Assembly: GCA_027924645.1 (NCBI GenBank)
Contig: BSBN01000187.1
Coordinates: 16,944,001 to 17,008,000, forward strand
From: Cunninghamia lanceolata
Lineage: Eukaryota; Streptophyta; Pinopsida; Cupressales; Cupressaceae
Direction of reading: 5' to 3'
Length of the DNA stretch: 64,000 bases
Notes under the pieces: model-generated
The model's input: only the letters and a program-made list of their open reading frames with translations
What the model was told of the DNA's origin: nothing
Databases searched by the model: none
In this document: one piece after another, positions 47,340 to 57,321 of the stretch
How positions within the stretch are numbered: position 1 is the first letter of the stretch
Layout: every line of letters begins with the position of its first letter
Translations under genes and position numbers: made by a program

Positions 47340-49734
47340 GGTTGTCACATAGAATTGCACCCAGCTTGGAGAGAGTCCAAGCATTCTAATGACACAATGG
47401 GAATGATCTCAAGGTGTGGGACCTTGCAAGTTGAGATCAGACCTCCAGAGAAGGTCGGTTCCTCATTTTAAGCCTAATGCTTAGAGAAAAATAACTAAAC
47501 CTAGTGCTAATGCATGCAAGGGAAACGAGTTAGAAGGAAATTGAATGGAAATGAAGGTGATGCACCAGATTTCATTGGTGTGGCTGCAACTGAATCAACA
47601 CAGTAATAATCTCACAACTGCAAGGACTTACACAAAAAAAATTGATTTCAACAAAGGCCAGGACAGATAAGTAGAGGAATGAAAGGGACCGTTTTATCCA
47701 CAATATATAACTCAAACCAATCTAAAGAGTAGACACGGTGCTAAAATCAAAAGAGAGAGGCAAAAATAATAGCTTATATTGATTGTAGAGGTCAAGTAAC
47801 TATTACAGAAGAGAGCATAATGCAGAAGAAGTAGACACAGAGTGATCAATTACATTCATTGTTGAACAAGACTAGAGACATGAGAGGCTCAGCAGAAGAG
47901 CATAGTCCATCACATCTAGTTGTTCCTACAATCGCATTACAGAGGTCTGATTACAGAAATTCTCTATCCTATAATAGCCCAGAAGAATAGCCAACCCTGA
48001 ATACATCTTTGAGACATGCATATATAGTATCTCAGTACTCTATTACAGAAGAGAGACATGAGAGAGAGGCAAAAATAATAGCTTATATTGATTGTAGAGG
48101 TCAAGTAACTATTACAGAAGAGAGCATAATGCAAAAGAAGTAGACACAGAGTGATCAATTACAATCATTGTTGAACAAGACTAGAGACATGAGAGGCTTA
48201 GCAGAAGAGCATAGTCCATCACATCTAGTTGTTCCTACAATCGCATTATAGAGGTCTGATTACATAAATTCTCTATCCTATAATAGCCCAGAAGAATAGC
48301 CAACCCTAAATACATCTTTGTGACATGCATATATAGTATCTCAGTACTCTATTGTAGCAGCCATGGCGGGAAAAGGAGAAGTCAATGAGAAGTGACATCA
48401 ACCATGCTGCATTAAATTTTGCTTAGAAGACCCCCTACAAATTAGGACAGAGCCCATATCCCTGTCAGGTCTACAAACCTGCAAATAGATTGCTTGCGCG
48501 AAAGAACGGCAAGCGCATTGATGAGGAGGTGCAAAAGTCTTCAACCTTTACTGTTGAATCAACCCTGTATCTACATCATCGTCTATTGGATGCTGAGTTG
48601 GTAGAAGGAGAACAACTTTTACAACACTTTAAATCTTAACCCTTTGAGTCTCAACGGAACTCACCAACTCAAAATGAATGTTTTGGCGCTACCATACAGT
48701 GTTTAAATGATCTGAATTTGAATAGGAGCCGTAGGATGAAGGAACGGATAAAAGTTTGACGGTCTCGCAAGCTTTACAGTATTCCTTGACTTTTTTGCTT
48801 TGTGCGGATGCCCAGGACATGTGAAAAGATCTCACGGTCGCCAACAGAATCCATGATATCAACCAGATTCCACCAAGATGCTACGCGGCCGTCCAATCAT
48901 ATAAACAATTCAATGCTACGGCCCGCCCTTCTTATACTTGACACGTGGCACAATTTTGGGGCCGCATAGAAGGAAAAACTCCAACTTCACATGAGCCCCG
49001 TGGAAGGAAAAGAAATACCACCACGCGTCACAATCTCATGGCAGCGCGAAGGATTTATGACGTCAGCCAGATTCTCTTGCGGGCTTGCGCTATCGTCTGA
49101 TCATATCAGCCCCTTGATCTTCGCTTCATCCTTTGACACTTGGCGCAATTAATGGGTGAGTCACCATACTTGACAAGTGTCATCTCCTCATTGCCCCATT
49201 GAAGAGGGTGACGTCAGCTTAGGTAGGCAGCAAGCAAGCGAGGAACTGCCACGTGGCACCGCGGGCCCAAGGGAGTAGCGAGCATGGATATCCTATTACG
49301 TCATCGACATGAAGAACTTCTTTGAAAGGGGATCTGGATGATATCATCAAGACATTTGCAAAGAACCCAAATATTAGGAAATATCCGGATGATGTCATCG
49401 GGATATCCATGCCAAAAGACTTAAGACTTAGAACTTATAAGGAACATGACCCGACGGACAACAAAAGGTACACCTTAGGACATAGGGTCGGTTACTTCAT
49501 GACATAAAAGGCTTCAAGTGATAACTTAAGTGACCGGGCACTGGGAAGGATGGTCAACTTCAAATTAGAACAAAGGCATGATGACTGTAAAACCTTAGGG
49601 TTTAAGGGGAAAACAATGGAAACCCTAAGGGGTCCGAGCAAGGTTTAAACAATTGGCCTACGTACAAAAGAGGGAAAACACTAGATCTTAGGATTACTTA
49701 GACTATTTGGCCAGGAAGGCAAAATAGGATAATA
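47340..49734 (-). repeat. Element F 5' LTR (with internal 309-bp tandem duplication)
   Basis: 2395 bp, about 310 bp longer than the other LTR because 47753-48061 is repeated at 48062-48360. The duplication contains the TATA region, so two core promoters lie in tandem. It retains G-boxes at 49248-49257 and near 48941 (ACACGTGGC) and TGACGTCAG near 49208. Confidence 0.9.
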
Positions 49735-50086
49735 GTTCCCATGAAGGGGACTGCAGTTGAAAATTAAGGTAGGGGTACTGATTTTGTGCAACAACAACAT
49801 AAAGCAGTGGAAAATAGTGTGAAGAATGTGGGTATTAAACAAGGAAGTGGAGGTTTGGAGAGGAAACAACACAAGTCATAGTTTGGACACTTGAAATTTT
49901 CTCATGAAAGGTGTGGCCTAGGAAATGCAAGTAGAGTTGAAGCATTTCAGTAAGTAATGACGAGAAGTGGTCAAGTAGATAAAGAGGAGGTTTCAATAAA
50001 GAACAGGCATGGGATCACCCTCCCAAGCACTTTCAAATGTTCATGAGCTTCCCAACTCATGGAACATTTCACTTACCCGATGTGTC
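49735..50086 (+). pseudogene. Element E internal region, 3' end
   Basis: Continues element E after F (target duplication GTTCC at 49735-49739). It reads on as a broken gag-protease C-terminal tail up to the 3' LTR. No recognisable domain. Confidence 0.6.
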
Positions 50087-51069
50087 TAATGCAGGAGCAT
50101 CTGGGTCCACAGGAAATCTTGCATCAACCCCAAAAAAAATCTTTGTGATCAAATAAAAAACATGGGTATTGTAAAAGAGCTTAATGGGTATCACCAATTC
50201 AAGTTTGGTGCAAATTGGATAAATTGGTGAAGTTACACTGATTTTTTTGGTTCACCGATCATTCACTCAGCCGAGTGAGTATTGACATACTAGCAATTGA
50301 TGCACTGGCAATTGACACTGGCAATAGATAAGTCACTATGAGTCGTACGCAAGAAGTCACTCTCGGCCGTAGGTGGAAAGTCGCTCTCGACCATGCATGG
50401 GAAGTCACTCTCAGCCTCACATGGGAAGTCACTCTCAGTCGTACGTGGGAAGACACTCTCGGTCGCGCGTGGGAAGTCACTTTTGGCCAGATGTAGGAAG
50501 TCACTCTCAATCACGCGTGGGAAGTCACTCTCGATCGCGCGTCGGAAGTCATTGGTTGGCACTCACTAGTGCTCACTGGTGCTCCCTGGCGCTCCCTAGC
50601 ACTCCCTAGCGCTCCCTGGTTGGCACTCACTGACGCTCCCTAACACTCATTGGTTGGCACTCATGGACACTTATTGGCACTCCCTAGCGCTCACTGGTTG
50701 GCACTCCCTGGCGCTCACTAGCACTCACTGGCGCCTGATGGCTAGTGCTTGACAATGGCTAGTGCCCGATGACTGGCGCTCAATGATTGCTAGCACCTGA
50801 TGACTGGCGCTCAATGATTGCTAGCACCTGATGACTGGCGCTCGACGATGGCTGGTGCTCGACGATGGCTGGCACTCGACGATGGTTGGTGCTCGATGAT
50901 GGATGGTGCCCGATGATTGGCATTCGATGGATGGCACTCCTCAGGCTAGCGCTCGACAGGGTGACACTCAAAAGGCTACACTCATTTGAGTGTTGTTCTC
51001 TGAAGGCTTAGAGGTGCCGATAAAATTTCACAAAACTCGTACACTGCCGAGGAATTACAGATGTGGATT
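50087..51069 (+). repeat. Element E 3' LTR, truncated
   Basis: Starts TAATGCAGGAG (first G changed) and matches the 5' LTR through its tandem-repeat region (24-bp array at 50329-50556, ~9.5 units; GGCACTC-type units to 50990). It stops near 51069, so the last ~400 bp with promoter and R/U5 are missing. Repeat D follows at once, indicating a deletion across the LTR end. Confidence 0.82.
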
Positions 51070-52261
51070 CAATCTAAGGTGAACAGGAACAGTAATTTTG
51101 TTATTCCCTAAAACATTCACAGAAAAAGCACAAGGACCAAAAGACCTTAAGCTGCTAGTGTGTGCCTTTATGGCACTAGGATGCATGGATTAGAGAATGG
51201 GTTAAGAAAAATTTAAAAGGCTTCTCAAAACTTTCACGCGCAACAACCATGTAAGGCCGATTCCCCAATAAAAATTTATCTTAAATATTTTTGTAAGAGA
51301 TTGTTGTGAGAGATGTGAATCATTTCCATCATTTTACATAGGAACAATTTTCTCGTGGAGAGTATTGGTAAAACTAAATGCAACAAACTGAAAAATAGGC
51401 TTGCACTTTAATAATGTGCATGGTGCCAAGTCTCCAATAACAATGAAGAGATATACACCAAAGCATAACATCAGAAGAATTTTTGTTAGATGTTGGAGCT
51501 GCGAGTGCCAGCAAGCACATCAATTGTTTGACAAAAATCCTAAAGAAATGCAGTCTCATAGACTGTAAAGGTCGCAGAATAATCACAAAATGGATTTGTT
51601 AAAAAGGCTTTAGAAACTTTCAAGCAAAAGCAACTGGTAGGTAAAAGTCTGACTCCTCAACCATTCCAGTAACCTCCCAGCCTATGCCTAAATGCGAGCT
51701 TTGGAATAGGGTATGGACATCCACCAAAGCATAATGACTTGATAGTGTGTCTCAGAGAAACAATGATCTCAAGGAAGACAAAGATTGAAGGATGCACATG
51801 AACTAATTCACAATTGTGTGAAGAACAAACTTCGAAAGAATTGGTTTATTTACAAAGAATAGGGCATTCACAAAATTAAGGTAATGTATTGAATGATATA
51901 TATATATAAACTCATGCAGAGAAAGACTCTAGATCATGCACAAGGTGAGTCCATGGAGTTCATAAATGCAAGACATTACTAACTTCACAGAAAAAGATTG
52001 AACAAGGGATTACTAGCTGAGACTAAATCCACATAAATATTACAGATGAAATCAATCAAAACTCTATTTTGATCAAATGCAATCCAGTTATATACAGATG
52101 CGAACCCACTTTTGCAACAAGAAATTTAAAATATAAAACTTATTCAAATGCATTTTCATGGGTAACATACCAGAATCAATAGTTGAATATTCAAAAGTTG
52201 TAGAGCCTAACCTCTTTTCCTTCATCCCACCATTCTCCCAAATTTTTCCTTTGCACAGAGT
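51070..52261. repeat. Repeat D, copy 2, middle part
   Basis: Matches 18535-18564 plus 26495-27650 (for example GCACAAGGACCAAAAGA near 51129). No element C insertion is present here. Cut at 52261 by element G. Confidence 0.8.
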
Positions 52262-53352
52262 TGTTGATAACTGAGAGGGGGGGTGAATCAGTTATCCTAA
52301 TTATTTCCCTTATTGAACTTTCCTTTTAATTGATGCAGCATAAAATCAAACATAAAATATTAACCATAAGACAGGAAACACATGACACAGTATTTTTGAC
52401 GTGGAAACCCTGTTAAGGGAGAAAACCACGGGGTGATTAACCCAAAATTATTCTCTGTTAGAAGAATAGGAAATTACAAAGATGGCACTTGCCAATTAGG
52501 GCTCACTGCCCGAGCACACTGCTCACAAGAGGCCCACTGCCTACAAGAAGACACACTGTCTACAAAGTGATGAGAATCACAGTCTTGAACTGATTGGAAG
52601 CATCTGCATATGCTGGAGTTCAGTTCCGGTTAGGCTCAGTACACTGATCTGCTGCACTTCATCTTTCCTCTGTTCTTTATTCTGCTATCTTTCACATACC
52701 GGACCCTTTTTGCTACCTCTGCTCTTTATCTGGACTTCTTCGCATATATCTCCACATCCACACCACACTTCACAACTAAATCCATCCTCTATATATATCC
52801 GCACAAGTAATTTCATCACCTTTCTAGTCGGCATCCGGAACAGTCTAGTTTCTTATAAACTTTCATTCTGTCGGCTGAATCCTTCCTCACCAAGCAATGC
52901 GGATCAAGCATATACTTGTAGATATCATTAATCATGTCGGCCAAACATGATTCATGCCTTCACAACCTCTGTCATCAACAGTAACACATCCGGAAAGCAG
53001 TCTGATACTCTGCCAGTCAGTTCTTCCTCTGTTTTCACTGTTTCTCAAGAATCCGGTACTCAACCATTCATATCTTTTTCTTTGTCCATCACCGGAGGCT
53101 AAATCCTTGGAATATACCACTCAAGGTAGTCCTCTTGACTTTCCCAAATCCGCACTGCACCAAGACACTTCCTCTGAGAGGTCCGGACCAATCTGTCGGA
53201 CCTTGCCACATGCTCTGTTCTTCTTCACCGGACCACAACATTCTTTATTCTGACTTCCGGTAGAGACACATTATGACTTGCGGATATGTGGGATGACCTT
53301 TGTTGCCATCAATGACAACAACCATGAATCCATATAGTGTCTCTTGCCAACA
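52262..53352 (-). repeat. Element G 3' LTR
   Basis: 1091 bp, nearly identical to 58566-59657. It contains nine CCGG sites (such as 52626, 52699, 52835, 52990, 53053, 53092, 53183, 53228, 53257), many within ATCCGGA- or ACCGGA-type words. Small ORFs inside are LTR sequence. Confidence 0.93.
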
Positions 53353-53510
53353 ATCTCCCCCTTTGGCATTGATGGCAACACTTAGTGAAAAATGACTAAG
53401 TGTTTTCACTATGCTCCCCCTTTGCTGATGCTCTGTCTTTATATACAATTTTCGGAACTCCCCCTTAGTTGGATTTCTCATTTTTCACTGCTCCTCACTC
53501 CCCCTTTGAC
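53353..53510 (-). other. Element G multiple polypurine tracts
   Basis: Minus-strand AAAGGGGGAG-type tracts occur next to the LTR (53353-53364) and again near 53414, 53459 and 53497. One related tract lies near 57296. Multiplied purine tracts are a feature associated with Sirevirus-type copia elements. Confidence 0.65.
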
Positions 53511-53584
53511 ATCAATGGCAAAGGGTGGGGTCCGTACACCAAAATTTTCAAAAAATTTCTATATATAGCCGCATATTTACATAC

Positions 53585-55138
53585 TCACATATACTGAAGA
53601 ATGTCTGCAAAGGATGTCTGCAATTGAATCATTTTTGTAGCCCAACTTTGCTTCATTCTGTCCAAAATTGAAATGTGACCACTTAACAAAAATGCAAACG
53701 CTTCTGCCCGCTTGAGATTTGTCGGATCTTTTGTTTGGGCGGTGGTCTGAGCATCACTGATGGCCTCATGCATTGTTTCCAACTTAGGGATTATAATCCT
53801 TCTAAGTTCTCCCATCCGGTTGGTGATGTTCTTCCTTTCCTTCTCAAGATTTTTTATTTCATTCAAGACTGCAATGGTCTGACATTCTTGATTTATTATA
53901 GAGGAAGAGAGAGGATCAAAACTTTGAGATAAGCTTTGTAGCTTATCCTGTTCCTCTTTTATTTTCTTGTCAAATGCTGTTGTTGCCTTTGACCAGGATA
54001 TACAAAATTTGTAGATGTCACCGCCATCCTTAAGAGCATTCTCTAAGCTCCTTATTCCAATGCTTACAATCTTCCTATCCTTAGAGATTAATTCTAATAT
54101 TTCTGAAAATCTTTTATCCAAAAATTCCTTCCGGACCTTTTCTTCAGCTGATTTTTCTAGAGAATCAAAATGTGTATCAACACTGCTGACTAAGGTTTTT
54201 AGATTACCGGAAGAGGAGGCTGTCGGATCTATCTGGATTGATGGCATGATTTTTACAAGTACTCCGGAAGCAGCTTCTATCAACTCACAGTCTTCCATAT
54301 GAGACTTCAGGAGCTTTTCATTTGCCTTGGCATTTGCAAATGAAGCTATCTTCATTGTTTGTACCGGAGAGAGAGAGTCAAAATCAAATGGGCCTTTTAG
54401 AAGCTCCGATTCATCAATCTCTAGAGTTTCTTTGCTCAAAAATTGTTGAACAGTTTGTGCAGTGTCTCTTGCTGGAGACAGATGTTTCTTTTCTTCTGCA
54501 GTCTTAGAACTGTCAACCTCTTTGTCTTTCACCACTGCTTCCTTCTCCTGTAATTGCTCTTCTTCTTTGGATCCGGAGACTGTAGGGGAAACCGGAGGAG
54601 AGATGCTAGTTTGTTCATGAGCCACTTCTTCTGGAGCAGAGGGTCCCAAGTCCTCAGCTGTTTCTGTACCTAAATCCTCTACAACCGGAAGATTGAACCT
54701 TTTGAAGGCCTTCCGGAGGATCTCTTCTGTTTCTTGGGCCACTTTGTCAGTCTCGCCAAGCATGAGTTGATTCATCCTGGCTTTGCTTCTGAACTCATCT
54801 TTGCAGTCTTTGAAGATAATGTTCATTGTCTTGGGATCAATTTGAGGATATAGCTGAATAGCTATCTGCTCCCGGATCTCAAGATCTTTAGCATGAGCAT
54901 TATTCTTTCTTACTTCCATTTCCTTTTCTAGGCTTTTAGGAATAAGAGATATTATTTCAATGAAAGCCTTATTATATATGTTAAGATATTTTACTGTGGC
55001 CTCCTGCAGAGTCTTTTGGTCGGCCTCACTGAAGTCATCATATGATTCAGTCATTGGCTGAAGGTTTCCATCCACCGTGACCGACTTGATTATGCTCTCT
55101 AGAGACAGAGTGGGCTTCTCAACAGATACCTCTGCCAT
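53585..55138 (-). CDS. Element G ORF3: 517-aa coiled-coil protein of unknown function
   Basis: Intact ORF starting MAEVSVEKPTLSLESI, in the same frame as ORF2 and separated from it by one TAG and 16 codons. Residues ~1-150 are helical and charged. About 165-235 is a Glu/Ser/Pro-rich linker. Residues ~240-517 look largely alpha-helical with heptad-like stretches (KIKEEQDKLQSLSQSF; NEIKNLEKERKNITNRMGEL). No catalytic motif, signal peptide or membrane segment is seen. It occupies the place of pol. It may be a structural accessory protein of the element, or the C-terminal half of an ORF2-ORF3 polyprotein. Function not known. Confidence 0.75.
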   Translation of the reverse strand: MAEVSVEKPTLSLESIIKSVTVDGNLQPMTESYDDFSEADQKTLQEATVKYLNIYNKAFIEIISLIPKSLEKEMEVRKNNAHAKDLEIREQIAIQLYPQIDPKTMNIIFKDCKDEFRSKARMNQLMLGETDKVAQETEEILRKAFKRFNLPVVEDLGTETAEDLGPSAPEEVAHEQTSISPPVSPTVSGSKEEEQLQEKEAVVKDKEVDSSKTAEEKKHLSPARDTAQTVQQFLSKETLEIDESELLKGPFDFDSLSPVQTMKIASFANAKANEKLLKSHMEDCELIEAASGVLVKIMPSIQIDPTASSSGNLKTLVSSVDTHFDSLEKSAEEKVRKEFLDKRFSEILELISKDRKIVSIGIRSLENALKDGGDIYKFCISWSKATTAFDKKIKEEQDKLQSLSQSFDPLSSSIINQECQTIAVLNEIKNLEKERKNITNRMGELRRIIIPKLETMHEAISDAQTTAQTKDPTNLKRAEAFAFLLSGHISILDRMKQSWATKMIQLQTSFADILQYM

Positions 55139-55186
55139 TTCCTCCTTGTCTTGGCCTGTGGAGGGCTTACCGGATCCTTTCTTCTT

Positions 55187-56668
55187 CTATTTCTTTACTT
55201 CTCTTACTCCCTCATCTGATTCTGTTTCCTCTTCATCCTTTTGGCTTCCATAAGCCCTTGTGGCTTTTGTCTTGGATCTCTTACCGGATGCCTGAACTTC
55301 CGGTTTTGAACTTTTGGTTGTGGGAGGTGCAGGTCTCTTTGATGATCTGGTCCGGGTGGGAGTTTCAACCGGAGCACTTTCTTTGCTTTTCTCTTCTTCC
55401 TCGGCCTTCCTCCTCTTTTCCCGGCTGGCATCAAGTGCCTCCTTTGAGATACCTAGGCCTTGAGCAATGTGCTCTACTTCTTTTCTTACCTTTCTTTTAA
55501 TCTCAGGTTCCCTGAGTTCTACATGTATTTTTACACTCAGCTCCTCAAAGGTTCCAAACCTTTCTGCCTTAGGATCTTTGGGCTGACTCAGCATGTGTTG
55601 AACATGCAGCTCCACTATCTGTTCATCCACTTCATACCCCATGGGCATGATCCAGACAGTCCTTGGCTCTACTGCCTCCATTAGGCACTGATCAGTGTCA
55701 ACCATGAAGCACACTGAGTCTTTGTATTTTTCAACAAGAGACTGGGGAATTCTCTCTCTTGCTTGCATCATGCTCTGAAAGTTTTTGAAGTATCCCCATA
55801 GAGCTGAATTTCTCACTTTTGCATCCCCAAGTCCATGCAAATAGTCTCTTATCTGGACTGCAACTGGTTTGTCATTCTGCCATACCCATCCACTTGTTCC
55901 GGGTAGCTCATTCATGAAGTAGAAGAATAAACATACAATAAGAGTACCATACTTGAAGGAATTCTTCTTATCCTTCTTGATTTTCTGTATATTTTCCATC
56001 AATTGGCTTAGCAGTAGTTCGCAGAGATCATATTCTGCATTCTTTCTTAGCATTTCATAAGCAGTGTATATTGCAGTTCCGGATACAGAATTCTCCCTGC
56101 TGGAGTGATAGATCTTGTATCCTATTATCATTGATGCATATTTGATATCCGGATCCGAAATATCTTCAATGGTCATTGCCCTCTTGTCAAATTTTGATCC
56201 GGTGGCCTCAGTTACAATGTTGTTCTTGACAGATTTGAGGATAGGTACCCCTCCGGAAGAGTATAGACCAGTTACTGCTCTAATTGCCTCTTTTGTGATC
56301 TTGCAGGGTCTATCTAGCCATAGAAAGTTGTCATGCATCCTGCTCAGTACATACCGGACCCATTCATCTTCTTCAAAGCAGGGGAAATGAATAAATTGCT
56401 CAAATTGTTTCTTCTGAATATCCTTATACTCTGGTTTAAGCTCAAAAGCATTGTCTATCAGCTGCTTGTGATAGAGGTCTCTTAATTTGAATTCCCCAAA
56501 TTCCTCAATGTTTGCATGTATGTAAACCCTAATGTCTTCGGTGTGTAAAACTCCGTGAGGAACACTAGAGAAGGCTCCTAGTGGATCTACCTCCAATGAT
56601 TTGTAGGGATGTTTCTTAAATGAGGGGCGAGGTCTATCAGAGATCTTAACTATGTTTGGAGTAGCCAT
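55187..56668 (-). CDS. Element G ORF2: 493-aa protein of unknown function
   Basis: Intact ORF starting MATPNIVKISDRPRPSF. Residues ~1-380 look globular (FEEDEWVRYVLSRMHDNFLW, ITKEAIRAVTGLYSSGGVP, DPDIKYASMIIGYKIYHSS, LIVCLFFYFMNELPG). Residues ~395-493 are Lys/Arg/Glu/Ser/Pro-rich with nuclear-localisation-like clusters (EKRRKAEEEEK, RSSKRPAPPT). The style resembles uncharacterised plant transposon-associated proteins. I cannot name a family with confidence, and no enzyme signature is visible. It ends at TAG 55187-55189, after which the same frame stays open into ORF3. Confidence 0.8.
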   Translation of the reverse strand: MATPNIVKISDRPRPSFKKHPYKSLEVDPLGAFSSVPHGVLHTEDIRVYIHANIEEFGEFKLRDLYHKQLIDNAFELKPEYKDIQKKQFEQFIHFPCFEEDEWVRYVLSRMHDNFLWLDRPCKITKEAIRAVTGLYSSGGVPILKSVKNNIVTEATGSKFDKRAMTIEDISDPDIKYASMIIGYKIYHSSRENSVSGTAIYTAYEMLRKNAEYDLCELLLSQLMENIQKIKKDKKNSFKYGTLIVCLFFYFMNELPGTSGWVWQNDKPVAVQIRDYLHGLGDAKVRNSALWGYFKNFQSMMQARERIPQSLVEKYKDSVCFMVDTDQCLMEAVEPRTVWIMPMGYEVDEQIVELHVQHMLSQPKDPKAERFGTFEELSVKIHVELREPEIKRKVRKEVEHIAQGLGISKEALDASREKRRKAEEEEKSKESAPVETPTRTRSSKRPAPPTTKSSKPEVQASGKRSKTKATRAYGSQKDEEETESDEGVREVKK

Positions 56669-57321
56669 TCTTCAAAGATTTGCAGTGAGGTAATGAAAAA
56701 CGGAGAATACCTTATGCGCCTTCGGTTTGCACGGAGTGGTTGGATTGATTTCTTTATGCAATAGCTTCGGCAGGAGATCCTTGGTGTGCTTGATGAACCT
56801 TGTTGCAGAGCTCCACTTTTCGCTTCTTCTCGAGTGCAGAATGAGCAAATGACCTTTGAGAAATCCCTTAAATTGCTCCGCGAACCCTAATATCTGTCTG
56901 CAATAAATGCTTCACCTACATCATTCCGGTTTGCCTTGTCTGGATAGCTTGGAGTATCCCGGATTAGTCCTGATCTGTGGATATCATCCGGATCTTTCAA
57001 TCATGAATAAATCGAGGTAACATATTACAAGAACATCCCAAACACTCTGTCCAATCCGCAGAACAAGATAGTGCATTTCTGGATCTTTCCGGACCTTTTT
57101 GTAATCCTTTATCATACCGGAGCATCTCCCTGAACAGGTCTTATTTGATCGATCACAGCTTCTTCATAACTTCATGCGGACCTCTGAAAACTTGACTGAA
57201 GTATCTCAAGACTCATATCTACAAACCCTTTGATCCGCATCTTGTGCCACATCCGGTACCACTTGTTTGGCTGGGGGAACAAGATTTTCTTTGAGTCTCC
57301 CCCTGAGCCTGAGCTCACTTT
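56669..57321 (-). other. Spacer between element G ORF1 and ORF2
   Basis: About 650 bp with no long ORF but many CCGG-containing words and a purine tract near 57296. In a full element the start of pol would be here, so it may be the deletion/replacement junction. Confidence 0.5.

Larger units (their letters stand above)
38884..49734 (-). mobile_element. Element F: Ty3/gypsy (Tat-like) LTR retrotransposon with full gag-pol, decayed
   Basis: 10.85 kb. LTRs are 38884-40965 and 47340-49734, with ends TGTTGTCAC…GGATAACA (the right copy has lost both terminal dinucleotides by single changes: GG start, TA end). Target duplications GTTCC lie at 38879-38883 and 49735-49739. Minus-strand order: gag, protease, an extra RNase H, reverse transcriptase, native RNase H, integrase. 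Gag to early integrase is one frame interrupted by 22 stops, then two frameshifts. It is inserted within element E just after the protease. Confidence 0.93.
35741..51069 (+). mobile_element. Element E: gag-protease-only LTR retrotransposon, split by element F
   Basis: 5' LTR 35741-37033 (TGATGCAGGAG…ACCA), primer-binding site at 37036, and degraded gag-protease at 37254-38883. After element F (38884-49734) come a short 3' internal part (49735-50086) and a truncated 3' LTR (50087-51069). It is inserted in repeat D, which is found on both sides. Without F the internal region is ~2.2 kb and lacks reverse transcriptase and integrase, the same design as element A, whose gag and protease are similar. 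Confidence 0.82.

Noticed and set aside
53585..56668. Retroviral-type envelope protein
   Set aside because: No signal peptide, transmembrane segment or cleavage site is visible in ORF2 or ORF3; the resemblance is only positional.
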